Shown here in pieces: positions 34,296-46,700 of a stretch of 64,000 bases of DNA. The notes beneath the pieces are model-generated. The model was not told the DNA's origin. It saw nothing but the letters and a program-made list of their open reading frames with translations, and did no database searches. The first letter of the stretch is position 1, and each line of letters starts with the position of its first letter. Source of the DNA: Thinopyrum elongatum (lineage: Eukaryota; Streptophyta; Magnoliopsida; Poales; Poaceae); contig CM022303.1 of the NCBI GenBank assembly GCA_011799875.1, positions 186,658,088-186,722,087 on the forward strand, given 5' to 3'. Position numbers and translations under genes: made by a program.

Positions 34296-34506
34296 TCAAC
34301 AACAATGGACGACATTGAGAAATCCAACCGTTAAATTACCTACAAAGACTTTATATGGTTCGTTCTTTTTGGCTTGTTGTTCAGCTTCAGAGTCCATAGG
34401 AGCACAAGCCAAAAATAACTCAACTTTACCATCGGCTTCCCCCAACACTTGTGCCATATCCATGCCAGTATGCAAAAGCCAGCCTGCCCCAGCTTCAAGA
34501 GTTTCT
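34296..34506 (-). pseudogene. Exon-like gene fragment, unidentified
   Basis: On the minus strand an acceptor-like TTGTGTAATTAG precedes AAACTCTTGAAGC. In one frame this reads TLEAGAGWLLHTGMDMAQVL, then GKVELFLACAPMDSEAEQQAKK, to a stop at 34296. A donor-like TAG|GTAATT lies after KVFV, near 34343. The composition is protein-like and hydrophilic, unlike the AT-rich DNA around it. I do not recognise the family. No neighbouring exon was found, so it is probably a gene relic. Confidence 0.4.
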
Positions 34507-34599
34507 AATTACACAATACAATTGCATTAAGTAAATGCCCCTATTTTAAAGGAAATTAAAGTGAATTTTCTACTCCGCCCCTTCATTTAACATGAGCTC

Positions 34600-35037
34600 T
34601 CTCATTAGGGTTTCCTATAGCCCTCGATTCCTAAACTCTCTATTTGGTCAATGATGACTGAATGTGCTTCTTGTTAATCAAGAGTATACCATTTTTATAT
34701 TGTGATAATTTGTTACTAATAGAAAATTTATACATGAGGCCTTGCAACTATAGAAAGTTATCTCTACACAAATTGTGTTAGTTTCACTTCAAAAACAAAT
34801 ATTGCGCGTAATTGGTAACTTAGATGTATTTGTCCATGAATTTCTATTCCGAAATGAAGTTAAATCTAAGCCCTAAATATTTGCCAATGAAAATAAATCC
34901 AAGGCATACTCTATGTTACACCATGACCAAACTTTCTTTTTGTTAATCATGAGTGTAGACTTGGCATATTATAAGGATGGACTAAACATTATTAACACTA
35001 CATGAGAAATTAAAATTTTGATATATATTATTAATAA
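34600..35037. repeat. About 270-bp tandem repeat interrupted by the Maximus-like insertion
   Basis: CTTGTTAATCAAGAGTATACC (near 34670) recurs as TTTGTTAATCATGAGTGTAGAC (near 34940). The later part of the first unit (GGTAACTTAGATGTATTTGTCCATGA...AAATGAAGTTAAATCTAAG, 34814-34870) recurs beyond the retrotransposon at 58398-58460. The element therefore landed in the second unit. Confidence 0.5.
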
Positions 35038-35042
35038 TGAGC

Positions 35043-36525
35043 TGAAAGTGCGTTATAGCGACTAGAGGGGGGGGGGGGGGTGAATAGGCGATTTTTATGA
35101 ATTCGTCACTGAGGAAATACTACTTGAGGAATTTCCTAAGCGACGAACAACTAGCAGCGGAATAAGTACTCAGGTGCATGCAAGACAAGAACATAGTCAT
35201 CATGATGAAATGAAACATCCACAGGGCACAGGTAGCGTGTAACAGGATAAGGAGGCAGAAGACAAGATGACTGAAGAAATATGATTGAGGAAATTGAGAA
35301 AGTCTTCAGTCAAAGTCTTCAAACAGTAATGATCAAGTTCATCAACACATGAATGAGGAAATGAAAGGGTTGAGGAAATAGAACCAGTAGCTCGGTGAAG
35401 ACAATGAATTGGTAGACCAATTCCAACTGCTGTGACAGTTGTACGTCTGGTTGGAGCGGCTAGGTATTTAAACCTGAGGACACACAGTCCTCACCGTATT
35501 CTCCTTGAGCTAACGTCACATAGACATCACCCAATCACTCGTGGTAAGTCTTCATAGGTGACTTCCAAACCTTCACAGACTAGGTCACCCGGCAATCCAC
35601 AATTCCTCTTGGAGGCTCTAGACCTTGACGCCTAACCGTCTGGAAGATGCACAGTCTTCAAAGGTAACAAGCGTCGGTTCCACATAGGAACAATCTCTTC
35701 AGTGATGCTCGATCACTTTGGGTTTTAGGTGTTGGGTTTGGGTTTTTCCTCACTGATGATTTTCTCTCAAAGTCCTCAGAGGATGGGATGCTCTTAATAA
35801 CAAGTGTCAGTTTCTCTCGGAGCAGCCAACCAGCTAGTGGTTGTAGGGGGTGGCTATTTATAGCCGGGGAGCAGCCCGACATGATAAGACATAAATGCCC
35901 TTCAATGATATGACCGTTAGGTGGATAAGATATTTGGGACAGCCGACGCATAGCACAACAATGGTCAAAAATTTGAGCTCTCAAATTCCTCAGGGCTATC
36001 ATGTTACTCACTTGTAGGCAATCCGCACTGGCGAATTCCTAACTCCTCAGTCAGAACAAATTCCTCAGAGAACAGAAGATCTTCGTCTCTGTCACTGAAG
36101 AACCTGACTGAACTGTATGAGATTTCCAATGGATTCACTCGAAAGGATTGGGTAGGTGTAGGATTTGAGATGAGCATCACTTGAAAACTTTTCCTTAGTT
36201 TTACCTCGACCCCCTTTAACAGTACGGTGTTTCCTATGACCCAAGAAAGAGAAAATGAAACTACGAAAACAAAAGTCTTCATGCTTCATAATCCGCGCAT
36301 CAATATCAAAGTCTTCAAGGTCACACCAATTTCCTCATTTTCAAAGTCTTCAAGAAAACCAAAGTCTTCAAATGAAGACATTCATTTTTAGGGGTCGACT
36401 TTCTTCATAAATATCAAACTCCTCATCGACTTATAGAACCTGTGTACACTCACAAACACATTAGTCCCTTAACATATAAGTCTTCAATACACCAAAATCA
36501 CTAAGGGGCACTAGATGCACTTACA
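35043..36525 (-). repeat. Maximus-like 3' LTR
   Basis: 1483 bp. It carries the same TATAAATA box (35855-35862, minus) as the other LTR. It has a poly-G run near 35067-35081 and many GAGGAA/CTTCA motifs. It lacks a 14-bp segment present in the 5' LTR near 57266. Confidence 0.9.
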
Positions 36526-36536
36526 ATCTCCCCCTT
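36526..36536 (-). other. Polypurine tract of the Maximus-like element
   Basis: AAGGGGGAGAT on the minus strand directly abuts the 3' LTR, the expected site for plus-strand priming. Confidence 0.75.
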
Positions 36537-37142
36537 GTTGGTGATTGATGACAAATAGGTTAAGTTTTCAACGGGGATAAAACATATGAAGTGTAAATAC
36601 TGATATTGAGGAATTTGATTGCAAGATATAGAAGAACTCCCCCTGAAGATGTGCACGTTGAGGAATTTGCTTTGGATTGCAAATGCACATTGTAGAGTAA
36701 TATCATGGAGATCTCCCCCTATGTCTTGTAATCCATACACGCATTTAACATATGATATGAAGATTTGAAATGCATGATGAAATATGGTGTCTGACAAAAT
36801 TCAGCATGCGTGCATTAAGGTACTTGAGGAAATAAGTATGCAGAAAGCAGTTCAAAAGTATCAGACCACCATAGGACTTTAAGTTTACAACTCATCAGAG
36901 CAAACACCACAGAAGAGCAAGAGTTGTAACTTAAAAAAAACAGCCCATATATAAGACCCGCTTGAAGGCTAACTCAAATTTCTCCCCCTTTGTCATCGAA
37001 TGACCAAAAGGAACGAAAAATGAGGACTAACGCCCCTGAAGAATATCATCATGAAGTCGATGGAGGAGTGCCATCGTTGTTGGGGTCATCCGTTGAGGTA
37101 GGGCCTGCCACAGTGTCATTGAGGTCTTCAGCTTCATCCGTC

Positions 37143-40100
37143 TCACGCGATATATGAACTTGTGACGAGTTGAGGAACTTTGACCTTCTTGAATTTCTTC
37201 GAGGGAGGCTGAGACCAGTCAAAGTCCTGTTGAAATCCCATCTGCTTGAGGTCTTCATCACCGTAAAGGTGAGACAATATGGCCCAAGTGCGATCGAAGA
37301 TTTCATGAGCATAGTAGTGATTCTTCTTCACAGTGTTTTGCGTGACAGTCATGTTCTGAAGAATTGAGCCAAATTGACGCTTGACCCATTTGTGATTGCG
37401 ATCGACCTTCTGATGAAGACTTAGAAGAAGCTCACGATCGGTCATCACACGTGGGGTAGTGGCTTGAGGAGTTGGCTTTGAGGCTTTTGCAGCAGAGTCT
37501 TGCGTTGTAGAGTCATCATTGGTGGAGTAAGATGCAGCTTTGCGAAACTGACCATCCAATGAACGAGTGCCTTCATCAATAACAACAGCTTTGCCTTTTT
37601 CATCAACTGAAGAAATAGTCCTTTTGAGGACTTCAATAGGAGGCAAGAAGCTGAGGTGATTCTGAAAATCTGCCCTGTAATGAATTGAAGACCTGGTTCT
37701 GATGAATTTCATAATCCATGGAGCATAGGGCTTCAACTCAAACGGTGACAGTGCAACATTCGCCAAAGTCCTCATGAAGAAATCATGGTAGTTAATGGGA
37801 ATACCATGTATAATGTTGAATAGCAGATTCTTCATGATGCCAACAACCTCTTCTTCTTCAGAGTTGTGGCCTTTGATCGGACTGAGGGTTTTGGTCAGAA
37901 TGCGGTAGATTGTCCTTGGCACATAAAGCAAATCCTTCACTAAGAAGGTGGTTCTCTGAGCTTGGGATGGACGCAAAGGCTTCATCAGTACTTGCATGAG
38001 ATGATTTTGAAGTTCAAGTTCTTCATACATGCACCTTGCGCCATCAGCAGGCGGACTGACTGGAACGGCATGAAGCAATTCAGAGACCGGAGCTTTGTAG
38101 TGAGTGTTCTCAGTCATCCAATCAAGCACCCAGGAATTAACATCATCCACATTTCCAGTGAGGTGCAGAGTAGCATAGAATTGAAGAATTAGCTCTTCAT
38201 TCCAATCGCAGATGTCAGCACAGAAATTCAGGAGCCCAGCTTCGTGAAGAACATTCAAGACAGGTTGGAAGCAGGGAATGGACTCCATATCCACATGAGG
38301 AATTTGACGGTGCTCAAATACCTTGTCCTTATCAAACAGAAGTGATGAATAGAAATTCATCTGGCTTGCAGTCCAGAACCGCTTGTGTCGAAGTCTTGCT
38401 GAGTCATATGGATTGAAATCAGTGAAGAAATGATGCTCAGCGAAGAAATCGTCAGCCTTGAATTTTGGCCTTTTTGCATGAGGATTTTGCTGCTTGGGCT
38501 GAAGATTAGCAGTTGATGGTCTCACAACCTCTTGTTGCATAATCTCTAGAGATGCTGACTGAGGAATTGAAGGTTTAGGTTCTTTAGCAGTGATTGGATT
38601 CTCCGGTTCTTCAGCTGTTGCAGCTGGAATGTCTTCAGGAATGGAAAGAAGAGAAGTTTGACGTCCGTCAGATCCCGTTTGAATTTCTTCATTTTGCATA
38701 GGGGACTGAGGAATTGGATGCAGAGGTGTGGTCAATGGTGAATTGGGGTGAATATTTTCCCAATAATCATCATTCAACATAGGCGTAGTTGAGCCAATGT
38801 CCACGTCTTCTTCAATTTCCTCAACGCCTGCCTCTTCAGCTGTGAACTGAGGCATGGGCGATGATACCAGTGGGGTTGAAGGGATATCTTCCACTTTAAT
38901 TTCTTTATCCAACTGCTCTGAAGAAGCAGCAGAAGGATTTTCTTCATCTGTGTCATCTGGAATGACATATTCCTCACCAAATGGAATGATCTCCTTTGAT
39001 GGTACAATTGAGATTGGAACAACATCAATGGGGTTAGTGAAGGAACTTGTCAAAGTCCTCACTTTCTTGGGAGCTGAAGACTCTGTAGTGGTTGATGCTT
39101 TCCTCTTCTTCACAGCTGCCTTCTCCGCAGCTTTTGTTTTCTTCACTTCTGATGCAGAAGGAGACTGATTTTCTTCACAGTTGAAGATTTAGCAGGAGGA
39201 GCAGATGGAGCTGGTTCAGTTTCTTCAGGCACAAATGATGCAGTTGCCCTGGCGAGTTCAGTTTCTTCAGGCGCTGCAAATTCTTAAGTTGGCCTAGGTT
39301 GTTCTCCAGGCGCAATATTGGTGGTTGCCCTGGCATGGTCTTCAGGAGCTGGAATTTCTTCATCAACCCTGGTAGCTTCTTGGGCAGCCTGATTTTCATC
39401 AGTTGCGCTTTCATTTTCTTCAACAGACTGAGCAGAAGTATCAGCCTGAGGAATTTGTCGTTGCGATGGTGCTGCAACGTTAGTCTTGAGGTTCTTGGCA
39501 AGCTTGACAAACCTGACTTTGGCACCTAGCCAATCGGCATAATATCTGTCAAATTCATCATTGAGACCATTGATTTCCTTTTGCAGAGTTACAAGTTCTT
39601 CAGGAGACATGTTCAGAACGTTGTTCTTCAGAAAACGCTCCTTCTTGTACTGAGCCTTCTTGACTTGTCTGCCCTTTTCAAATTTCCATTTTTCTTCAGG
39701 AGTGAGGTTTAGGTCAGGCAGTGGAGTGTTTGGATCTTCGTGCCAGAGGTCAATGAAGTCGAGGATCTTCTTCGGATCCAGCATTAGAGGCACATAACTG
39801 CCTTTGGCTCTAGCGGCCCTTTCTTGTCTGTCCCTGATGATTTCAGCATGTTCTTCATCATCAGCTTCATCGTCATCAGAAGGAACTTGGAACGCCACTT
39901 GTTTCTTATGAGGACTTGGCCTCGTTCCGCGTCCAGCAGTGACCTTTTTCTTCAGCAGAGTTGGACCAGTTGAGGACAGTGGTGGAGCTGAGGAACTTGA
40001 AGATGCTCCAGAGGCAATTGAAAAGCCTGCAGTCCGTTGACACGTTGCAAGGTGCACTGGTGTTGAGGACTTTGTGGCAGCAGCTGAGGATTTTGTGGCA

Positions 40101-40780
40101 ACATAGGGGATTGGTACCGCCCTTGAAGTAGTTGCCTGAGGAATTTGCCTTGAGGGCTTTGACTTTAAAGAACTTGGCCGTGAGGGCATTGCTGTTGAGG
40201 AACTCGGCTTCACAGCTGATTTCTTCGGCATAGCCTTTTTAGGCTTACTGGCAGAGGCCTCAGCAACAGCATCTTGAGAATCCTCATTGAATTTCTTCAC
40301 TGCTTCTTTTGCAATTTTAGCCAATTTGGCTTGGCGCTTGGTCCATTCTTTAGGAAATTCCTCACCATGCCTGATGCTGGTGGGATCAGCTTCTTGGCCA
40401 GCTGCCAATGGAGGTCTTGGACATGGAGGGTTGACAGCGAATTTCTTCATGTACTTGGGAGTAACATAGCGATATTCCCTTCATTCCTTTGCCCATCTCC
40501 TCTCTATTCTCTGGATGCGCACTTTGCGCTGATTCTTGTTTTCTTTGCCATGTTTTGCTTCATCAGGTGTGCAGTACTCAGCATAGATATCTTCAGGGAT
40601 TTCAAAAGCTGTGTTTGTCTCAGGCCTTTTGCCTCCCTTCTGAGGTCTCTTACCATCTGCCATTTTCCTCACTTGAGGACTTTGAACTTTGGATGTTTCT
40701 GAGAAAGTATGCAAATTATCTTCGAGGAACGCTGCAAATGAGTTAAGTTGATGAGAACCTAGTGATTCAGCAGCGGACAT
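37143..40780 (-). pseudogene. Sirevirus third gene ('env-like' position)
   Basis: Three minus-strand segments: 40780-40481 and 40450-39284, separated by one TGA in place of Trp (RRWAKE-stop-REYRY), and a segment from about 39180 to 37143 in another frame. The likely start is MSAAESLGSHQ at 40780. The protein would exceed 1100 residues. The first half is Lys/Ser/Pro-rich with AKLAKIAKEAVKKF and basic patches. The last part (KTKAAEKAAVKKRKAS onward) holds a folded-looking region from HHFFTDFNPYDSARLRHKRF through WVLDWMTENTHYKAPVSE to FELKPYAPWIMKFIRTRS. No signal peptide or membrane segment is apparent, so 'env-like' describes position only. A TATA box and leader upstream suggest separate expression. 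Confidence 0.7.
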
Positions 40781-41083
40781 TTTGTACCTGTGAATAGAGT
40801 ATAGGTGCGAAGAATTTGGAGAGGTCATATGCGTTCTCAGAAATTTTCAAAAGTATCAAGTTTGAGGAATTTGACCATAGGTGTCTTGAAGAATTTCACT
40901 AAGCGTTCTTGACTTAGGTTCCAGAGTTGTATAGATTTGAAAATCCACACAATTGAGGAATCTTGAAGAAAAACATAGCTTAGAGAAACAAATCAAGATA
41001 CAGAAGCATTCGGGTGTTTAAGGAGTGGGAAGTTGAAGAATAAACACCTTTTGAAGATTTTGAAGAAATCATAAGAATCAAAG

Positions 41084-42866
41084 TGTTGGGAATCGTTGCA
41101 TGGAAAACAAAAAATTTCTACGCACACGCAATGATCTATCCATGGAGATGCATAGAAACAAGGGGGGAGAGTGTGTCTACGTACCCTCGTAGACCGTAAG
41201 CGGAAGCGTTTCACAACGCGGTTGATATAGTCGAACTTTCTTCGCGCTCCAACCGATCTAGTACCGAACGCACGACACCTCCGTGTTCTGCACACATTCA
41301 GCTCGGTGACGTCCTCGCCTTCTTGATCCAGCAAGATGGGCGAAGTAGTAGATGAGTTCCATCAGCACGACGGCGTGGTGACGGTGATGGTGAAGTGATC
41401 TCCGCAGGGCTTCGCCTAAGCACCACGAAAATATGACCGAGGGAGTAAACGATGGACGGGGGCGCCGCACACGGCTAAGACAATCTTGTGTGTCCTTGTG
41501 TGGCGCCCCCTCCCCACATATATATAGGTGGGAGGGGAGGGGAGGCAGCCAGGCACGCCCTAGGGCTGGTCGCCGGCCCCTAGGTCTCCTGCCTTGCCCT
41601 GCGCCCCCCCTTTCCTTGTATAAACAAGGGGGAAGGAAAGAGGTGGGGGGGGGGGGGGGGGGCGAGGGAAGGAAGGGGGAGTCCTACTCCACACTTTCCT
41701 TGCCCTCCCCTCTTTCCTTCTCCTCCTCATAAGGCTGGCCTGTATAGGGGCGCACCAGCCCCTTGTGGGCTGGTGTGTTCCCTCTCTTGGTCCGTAAGGC
41801 CCATATCTTTGCCGGGGGTGCCCGAAACTCCTTTCCGGTGACCCGATAAGTACCCGGTACCCTCCGGAACACTTCCGGTGTCCGAATACCATCATCCTAT
41901 ATATCAATCTTTACCTCTCGACCATTTTGAGACTCCTCATCATGTCCGTGATCTCATCCGGTACTTCGAACAACATTCGGTCACCAAATCACATAACTCA
42001 TATAATACTATATCGTCAACGAACGTTAAGCGTGCGGACCCTACGGGTTCGAGAACTATGTAGACATGACCGAGACACCTCTCCGGTCAATAACCAATAG
42101 CGGAACCTGGATGCTCATATTGGCTCCCACGTATTCTACGAAGATCTTTATCGGTCGAACCGTTATGACAACATACGTAATTCCCTTTGTCAATCGGCAT
42201 GTTACTTGCCCAAGATTCGATCGTCGGTATGTTCATACCTAGTTCAATCTTGTTACCGGCAAGTCTTTTTACTCGTTCCGTAATACATCACCTCGTGACC
42301 AACTCCTTAGTCATTTGCTTGCAAGCTTATGATGTGTATTACCGAGAGGGCCCAGAGACACCTCTCCGAAACTCAGAGTGACAAATCCTAATCTCGATCT
42401 ATGCCAACTCAACAAATACCTTCGGAGATACCTGTAGAGCATCTTTATAATCACCCAGTTACGTTGTGACGTTTGATAGCACATAAGGCATTCCTCCGGT
42501 ATCTGGGAGTTGCATAATCTCATAGTCGAAGGAATATGTATTTGACATGAAGAAAGCAATAACAATAAAACTGAACGATCATTATGCTAAGCTAACGGAT
42601 GGGTCTTGTCCATCACATCATTCTCCTAATGATGTGATCCCGTTATCAAATGACAACTCATGTCCATGGTTAGGAAACCATAACCATCTTTGATCAATGA
42701 GCTAGTCAAGTAGAGGCTCACTAGGGACACAGTGTTTGTTTATGTATTCACACATGTATTTAGGTTTTCGATCAATACAATTCTAGCATGAATAATAAAC
42801 CTTTATCATGAATAAGGAAATATAAAATAACAACTTTATTATTGCCTCTAGGGCATATTTCCTTCA
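41084..42866 (-). repeat. Angela-like 3' LTR
   Basis: Contains a poly-G run (41645-41662) and a TATATATAGGTGGG motif near 41518. It matches 47971-49753 over its whole length. Confidence 0.92.
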
Positions 42867-42877
42867 GTCTCCCACTT
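42867..42877 (-). other. Polypurine tract of the Angela-like element
   Basis: AAGTGGGAGAC on the minus strand abuts the 3' LTR. Confidence 0.7.
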
Positions 42878-42896
42878 GCACTAGAGTCAATAATCT

Positions 42897-43045
42897 AGTT
42901 CACATCGCCATGTGATTTAACACCAATAGTTCACATCGTCATGTGATTAACACCCATAGTTCACATCGCCATGTGACCAACACCCAAAGGATTTACTAGA
43001 GTCAATAATCTAGTTCACATCGCCATGTGATTAACACCCAAAGAG
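42897..43045 (-). repeat. GTTCACATCGCCATGTGA short repeats
   Basis: The unit GTTCACATCGCCATGTGATTAACACC recurs four times, the first three about 30 bp apart. TCACATCGCCATGTGA is itself partly palindromic. It lies between the polypurine tract and the degraded RNase H end, a known feature of this family. Confidence 0.75.
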
Positions 43046-43355
43046 TACTAAGGTGTGATCATGTTTTGCTTGTGAGAGAAGTTTAGTCAACGGGTCTGTC
43101 ACATTCAGATCCGTATGTATATTTGCAAATTTCTATGTCTACAATGCTCTGCATGGTGCTACTCTAGCTAATTGCTCCCACTTTCAATATGTATCCAGAT
43201 TGATACTCAGAGTCATCTGGATCAGTGTTAAAGCTTGCATCGACGTAACACTTTACGATGAACTCTTTATCACCTCCATAACTGAGAAACATTTCCTTAG
43301 TCCTCTTAGGTAACTAAGGATAATTTTGCCCGCTGTCCAGTGGTCTACTCATGGA

Positions 43356-44377
43356 TCACTCTTGTATGCTCTTTGCCAGATAAATGGCAAGACACACATC
43401 AGGTGTGGTACACAGCATGGCATATCGTATAGAACCTATGGCTGAGGCATAGGGAATGACTTTCATTCTCTCTCTATCTTCTGCCGTGGTCGGGCTTTGA
43501 GTCTTACTCAACTTCACACCTTGTAATATAGGCAAGAACTCCTTCTTTGACCGATCCATTTTGAACTCCTTCAAAATCTTGTCAAGGTATGTGCTTAGTG
43601 AAAGTTCTATTAAGTGTCTCGATCTATCCCTATAGATCTTGATGCTCAATACGTAAGTAGCTTCACCGAGGTTTTTCAATGAAAAATTCTTATTCAAGTA
43701 TCCTTTTATGCTATCCAGAAATTCTATATCATTTCCAATCAACAATATGTCATCCACATATAATATCAGAAATGCTACAGAGCTCCCGCTCACTTTTCTT
43801 GTAAATACAGGCTTCACCGAAAGTCTGTATAAACCATATGCTTTGATCACCTCATCAAAGCGTATATTCCAACTCCGAGATGCTTGCACCAGTCCATAGA
43901 TGGATCGCTGGAGCTTGCATACTTTGTTAGCACCTTTAGGATCGACAAAACCTTCTGGTTGCATCATATACAACTCTTCTTTAAGAAATCCATTAAGGAT
44001 TACAGTTTTTGACATCCATTTGCCAGATTTCATAAAATGTGGCAATTGCTAACATGATTCGGACAGACTTAAGCATCGCTACGTGTGAGAAAGTCTCATT
44101 GTAGTCAACCCATTGAACTTGTCGAAAACACTTTTGTGACAAGTCGAGCTTTGTAGATAGTGACATTACTATCAGCGTCAGTCTTCTTCTTGAAGATCCA
44201 TTTATTTTCTATGGCTTGCCGATCATCGGGTAAGTCCACCAAAGTCCACACTTTGTTCTCATACATGGATCCAATCTCAGATTTCATGGCCTCAAGCCAT
44301 CTGTCGGAATCTGGGCTCATCATAGCTTCTTCATAATTTGTAGGTTCGCCTTGGTCTAGTAACATGACTTCCAGCAC
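43356..44377 (-). pseudogene. Angela-like reverse transcriptase
   Basis: Two frames. 44377-44105 has SDRWLEAMKSEIGSMYENKVW and KKKTDADSNVTIYKARLV, the start of Copia RT. 44045-43356 has ILNGFLKEELYMMQPEGF, YGLVQASRSW and the catalytic LYVDDILLIGND. A frameshift separates them. The RNase H domain that should follow is not readable as a frame before 42867. Confidence 0.85.
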
Positions 44378-44404
44378 AGGATTCCCGTACCACTCTGGTG
44401 CGGA

Positions 44405-45690
44405 TCATGTTCTGGTTGACCTGCGAGGTTCTATAGTAACTTGATCCGAAGTTTCATGATCATCATCATTAGCTTCCTCTCTAGTTGGTGTAGGCATCAC
44501 AAGAACGGTTTTCTCTGATGTGCTACTTTCCAATTTGAGAGAAGGTACAATTACCTCATCAAGTTCTACTTTCCTCCCACTCACTTCTTTCGAGAGAAAC
44601 TCCTTCTCTAGAAAGGTTCCATTCTTGGCAACAAAGATCTTGCCTTCGGATCTGTGGTAGAAGGTGTACCCAATTGTTTCCTTAGGGTATCCTATGAAGA
44701 CGCACTTCTCCGATTTGGGTTCGAGCTTATCAGGCTGAAGCCTTTTTGACATAAGTGTCGCAACCCCAAACTTTAAGAAACGACAGCTTAGGTTTCTTGC
44801 CAAACCATAGTTCATATAGTGTCGTCTCAACGGATTTAGACGGTGCCCTATTTAATGTGAATGCAGCTGTCTTTAATGCATAACCCCAAAACGATAGTGG
44901 TAAATCGGTAAGAGACATCATAGATCGCACCATATCCAATAGAGTATGGTTACGACATTCGGACACACCATTACACTGTGGTGTTCCAGGTGGCGTGAGT
45001 TGTGAAACTATTCCAAATTATTTTAAATGAAGGCCAAACTCGTAACTCAAATATTCTCCTCCGTGATCAGATCGTAGAAACTTTATTTTCTTGTTACGAT
45101 AATTCTCCACTTCACTTTGAAATTCTTTGAACTTTTCAAATGTTTCAGACTTGTGTTTCATTAAGTAGATATACCCATATCTACTCAAATCATCTGTGAA
45201 GGTCAGAAAAATAACGATACCCGCCACATGCTTCAATACTCATCGGACCGCATACATCGGTATGTATTATTTCCAACAAGTCATAAGCTCGCTCCATTGT
45301 TCCGGAGAACGGAGTTTTAGTCATCTTGCCCATGAGGCATGGTTCGCAAGTATCAAATGATTCATAATCAAGTGATTCCAAAAGTCCATCAGCATGGAGT
45401 TTCTTCATGCGCTTTACACCAATATGACCTAAACGGCAGTGCCACAAATATGTTGCACTAACATTATTAACTTTGCATCTTTTGGCATCAATATTATGAA
45501 TATGTGTATCACTACGATCGAGATTCAATAAACCATTGACATTGGGTGTATGACCATAGAAGGTTTTATTCATGTAAACAGAACAACAATTATTCTCTGA
45601 CTTAAATGAATAATCGTATTGCAATAAACATGTTCTAATCATATTCATGCTCAACGCAAACACCAAATAATATTTATTTAGGTTCAGCAC
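44405..45690 (-). pseudogene. Angela-like GAG-pre-integrase and integrase
   Basis: Consecutive frames 45690-45190, 45236-45018, 44966-44730 and 44830-44405. The first carries YLWHCRLGHIGVKRMKKLH (zinc-binding pre-integrase) and EIIHTDVCGPMS with the first catalytic Asp. The second carries FLRSDHGGEYLS with the second Asp. The third has RNHTLLDMVRSMM. The last has the conserved EKCVFIGYPKETIGYTFY. Several frameshifts separate them. Confidence 0.85.
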
Positions 45691-46121
45691 TAATCCCGAA
45701 GGTAGAGTGAGTGTGCGATGTTGATCGTATCAACCTTGGAATCAATTCCAACATTCATCGTTACCTCGCCCTTATCTAGTCTCTGTTTATTCTGCAACTC
45801 CTGTTTCGAGTTACTAATCTTAGCAACTGAACTGGTATCAAATACCCAGGGACTACTACGAGCACTAGTAAGGTACACATCAATAACATGTATATCATAT
45901 ATACCTTTGTTTACTTTGCCATCCTTCTTATCCGCCAAGTATTTGGGGTAGTTCTGCTTCCAATGACCATTTCCTTTGCAGTAGAAGCACTCAGTTTCAG
46001 GTTTGGGTCTAGCTTTGGGCTTCTTCACGGGATTGGCAACTTGCTTGCCATTCTTCTTGAAGGTCCCTTTCTTTCCCTTGCCCTTTTTCTTGAAACTAGT
46101 GGTCTTGTTAACCATCAACAC
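45690..46121 (-). pseudogene. Angela-like zinc knuckle and protease
   Basis: A Lys-rich stretch leads to a CCHC knuckle that reads CFYCKGNGHWKQNYP: the last Cys is replaced by Tyr. Downstream, WVFDTSSVAKISNSKQ corresponds to the protease active site, where DTGS has become DTSS. Both changes should inactivate. Confidence 0.8.
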
Positions 46122-46244
46122 TTGATGCTATTTCTTGATTTCTACCTTCGCCGATTTCAGCATCGCGAAGAGCTTGGGAATCGTTTTTGTCATCCCTTGC
46201 ATATTATAGTTCATCACGAAGTTCTAGTAACTTAGTGATAGTGA

Positions 46245-46700
46245 CTAGAGAACTCTGTTAATCACTATCTTATCTGGAAGATTATCTCCCACTTGATTCA
46301 AGCGATTGTAGTACCCAGACATTCTGAGAACATGCTCACTAGCTGAGCTATTCTCCTCCATCTTGTAGGCAAAGTACTTGTCAGAGGTCTCATACCTCTT
46401 AACACGGGCATGAGTCTGAAATATCATTTTCAGCTCTTGGAACATCTCATATGCTCCATGGCGTTCAAAACATTTTTGAAGTCCCGGTTCTAATCCGTGA
46501 AGCATGGCGCACTAAACTATCAAGTAGTCATCATACCGAGCTTGTCAAACATTCATAACGTCTGCATCTGCTCCTCCAATAGGTCTGTCACCTAGCGGTG
46601 CATCAAGGACATAATTCTTCTATGTAGCAGTGAGGATAATCCTCAGATCACGGACCCAGTCCGCATCATTGCTACTATCATCTTTTAACTTATTTTTCTC
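46245..46700 (-). pseudogene. Angela-like gag (UBN2-type capsid region)
   Basis: The frame 46505-46245 (LEPGLQKCFERHGAYEMF to GDNLPDKIVINRVL) is continued upstream, through stops, by DADWVRDLRIILTAT and NYVLDAPLGDRPIGGAD up to about 46700. It is a typical Copia gag with at least two in-frame stops. Confidence 0.75.

Noticed and set aside
37143..40780. True retroviral envelope gene
   Set aside because: No signal peptide, membrane span or glycosylation-rich ectodomain; only the position resembles env.
42897..43045. Short regular repeats suggesting a CRISPR-like array
   Set aside because: Nuclear plant DNA; repeats are a known feature of the 3' internal end of Angela/WIS elements, with no real spacers or cas genes.
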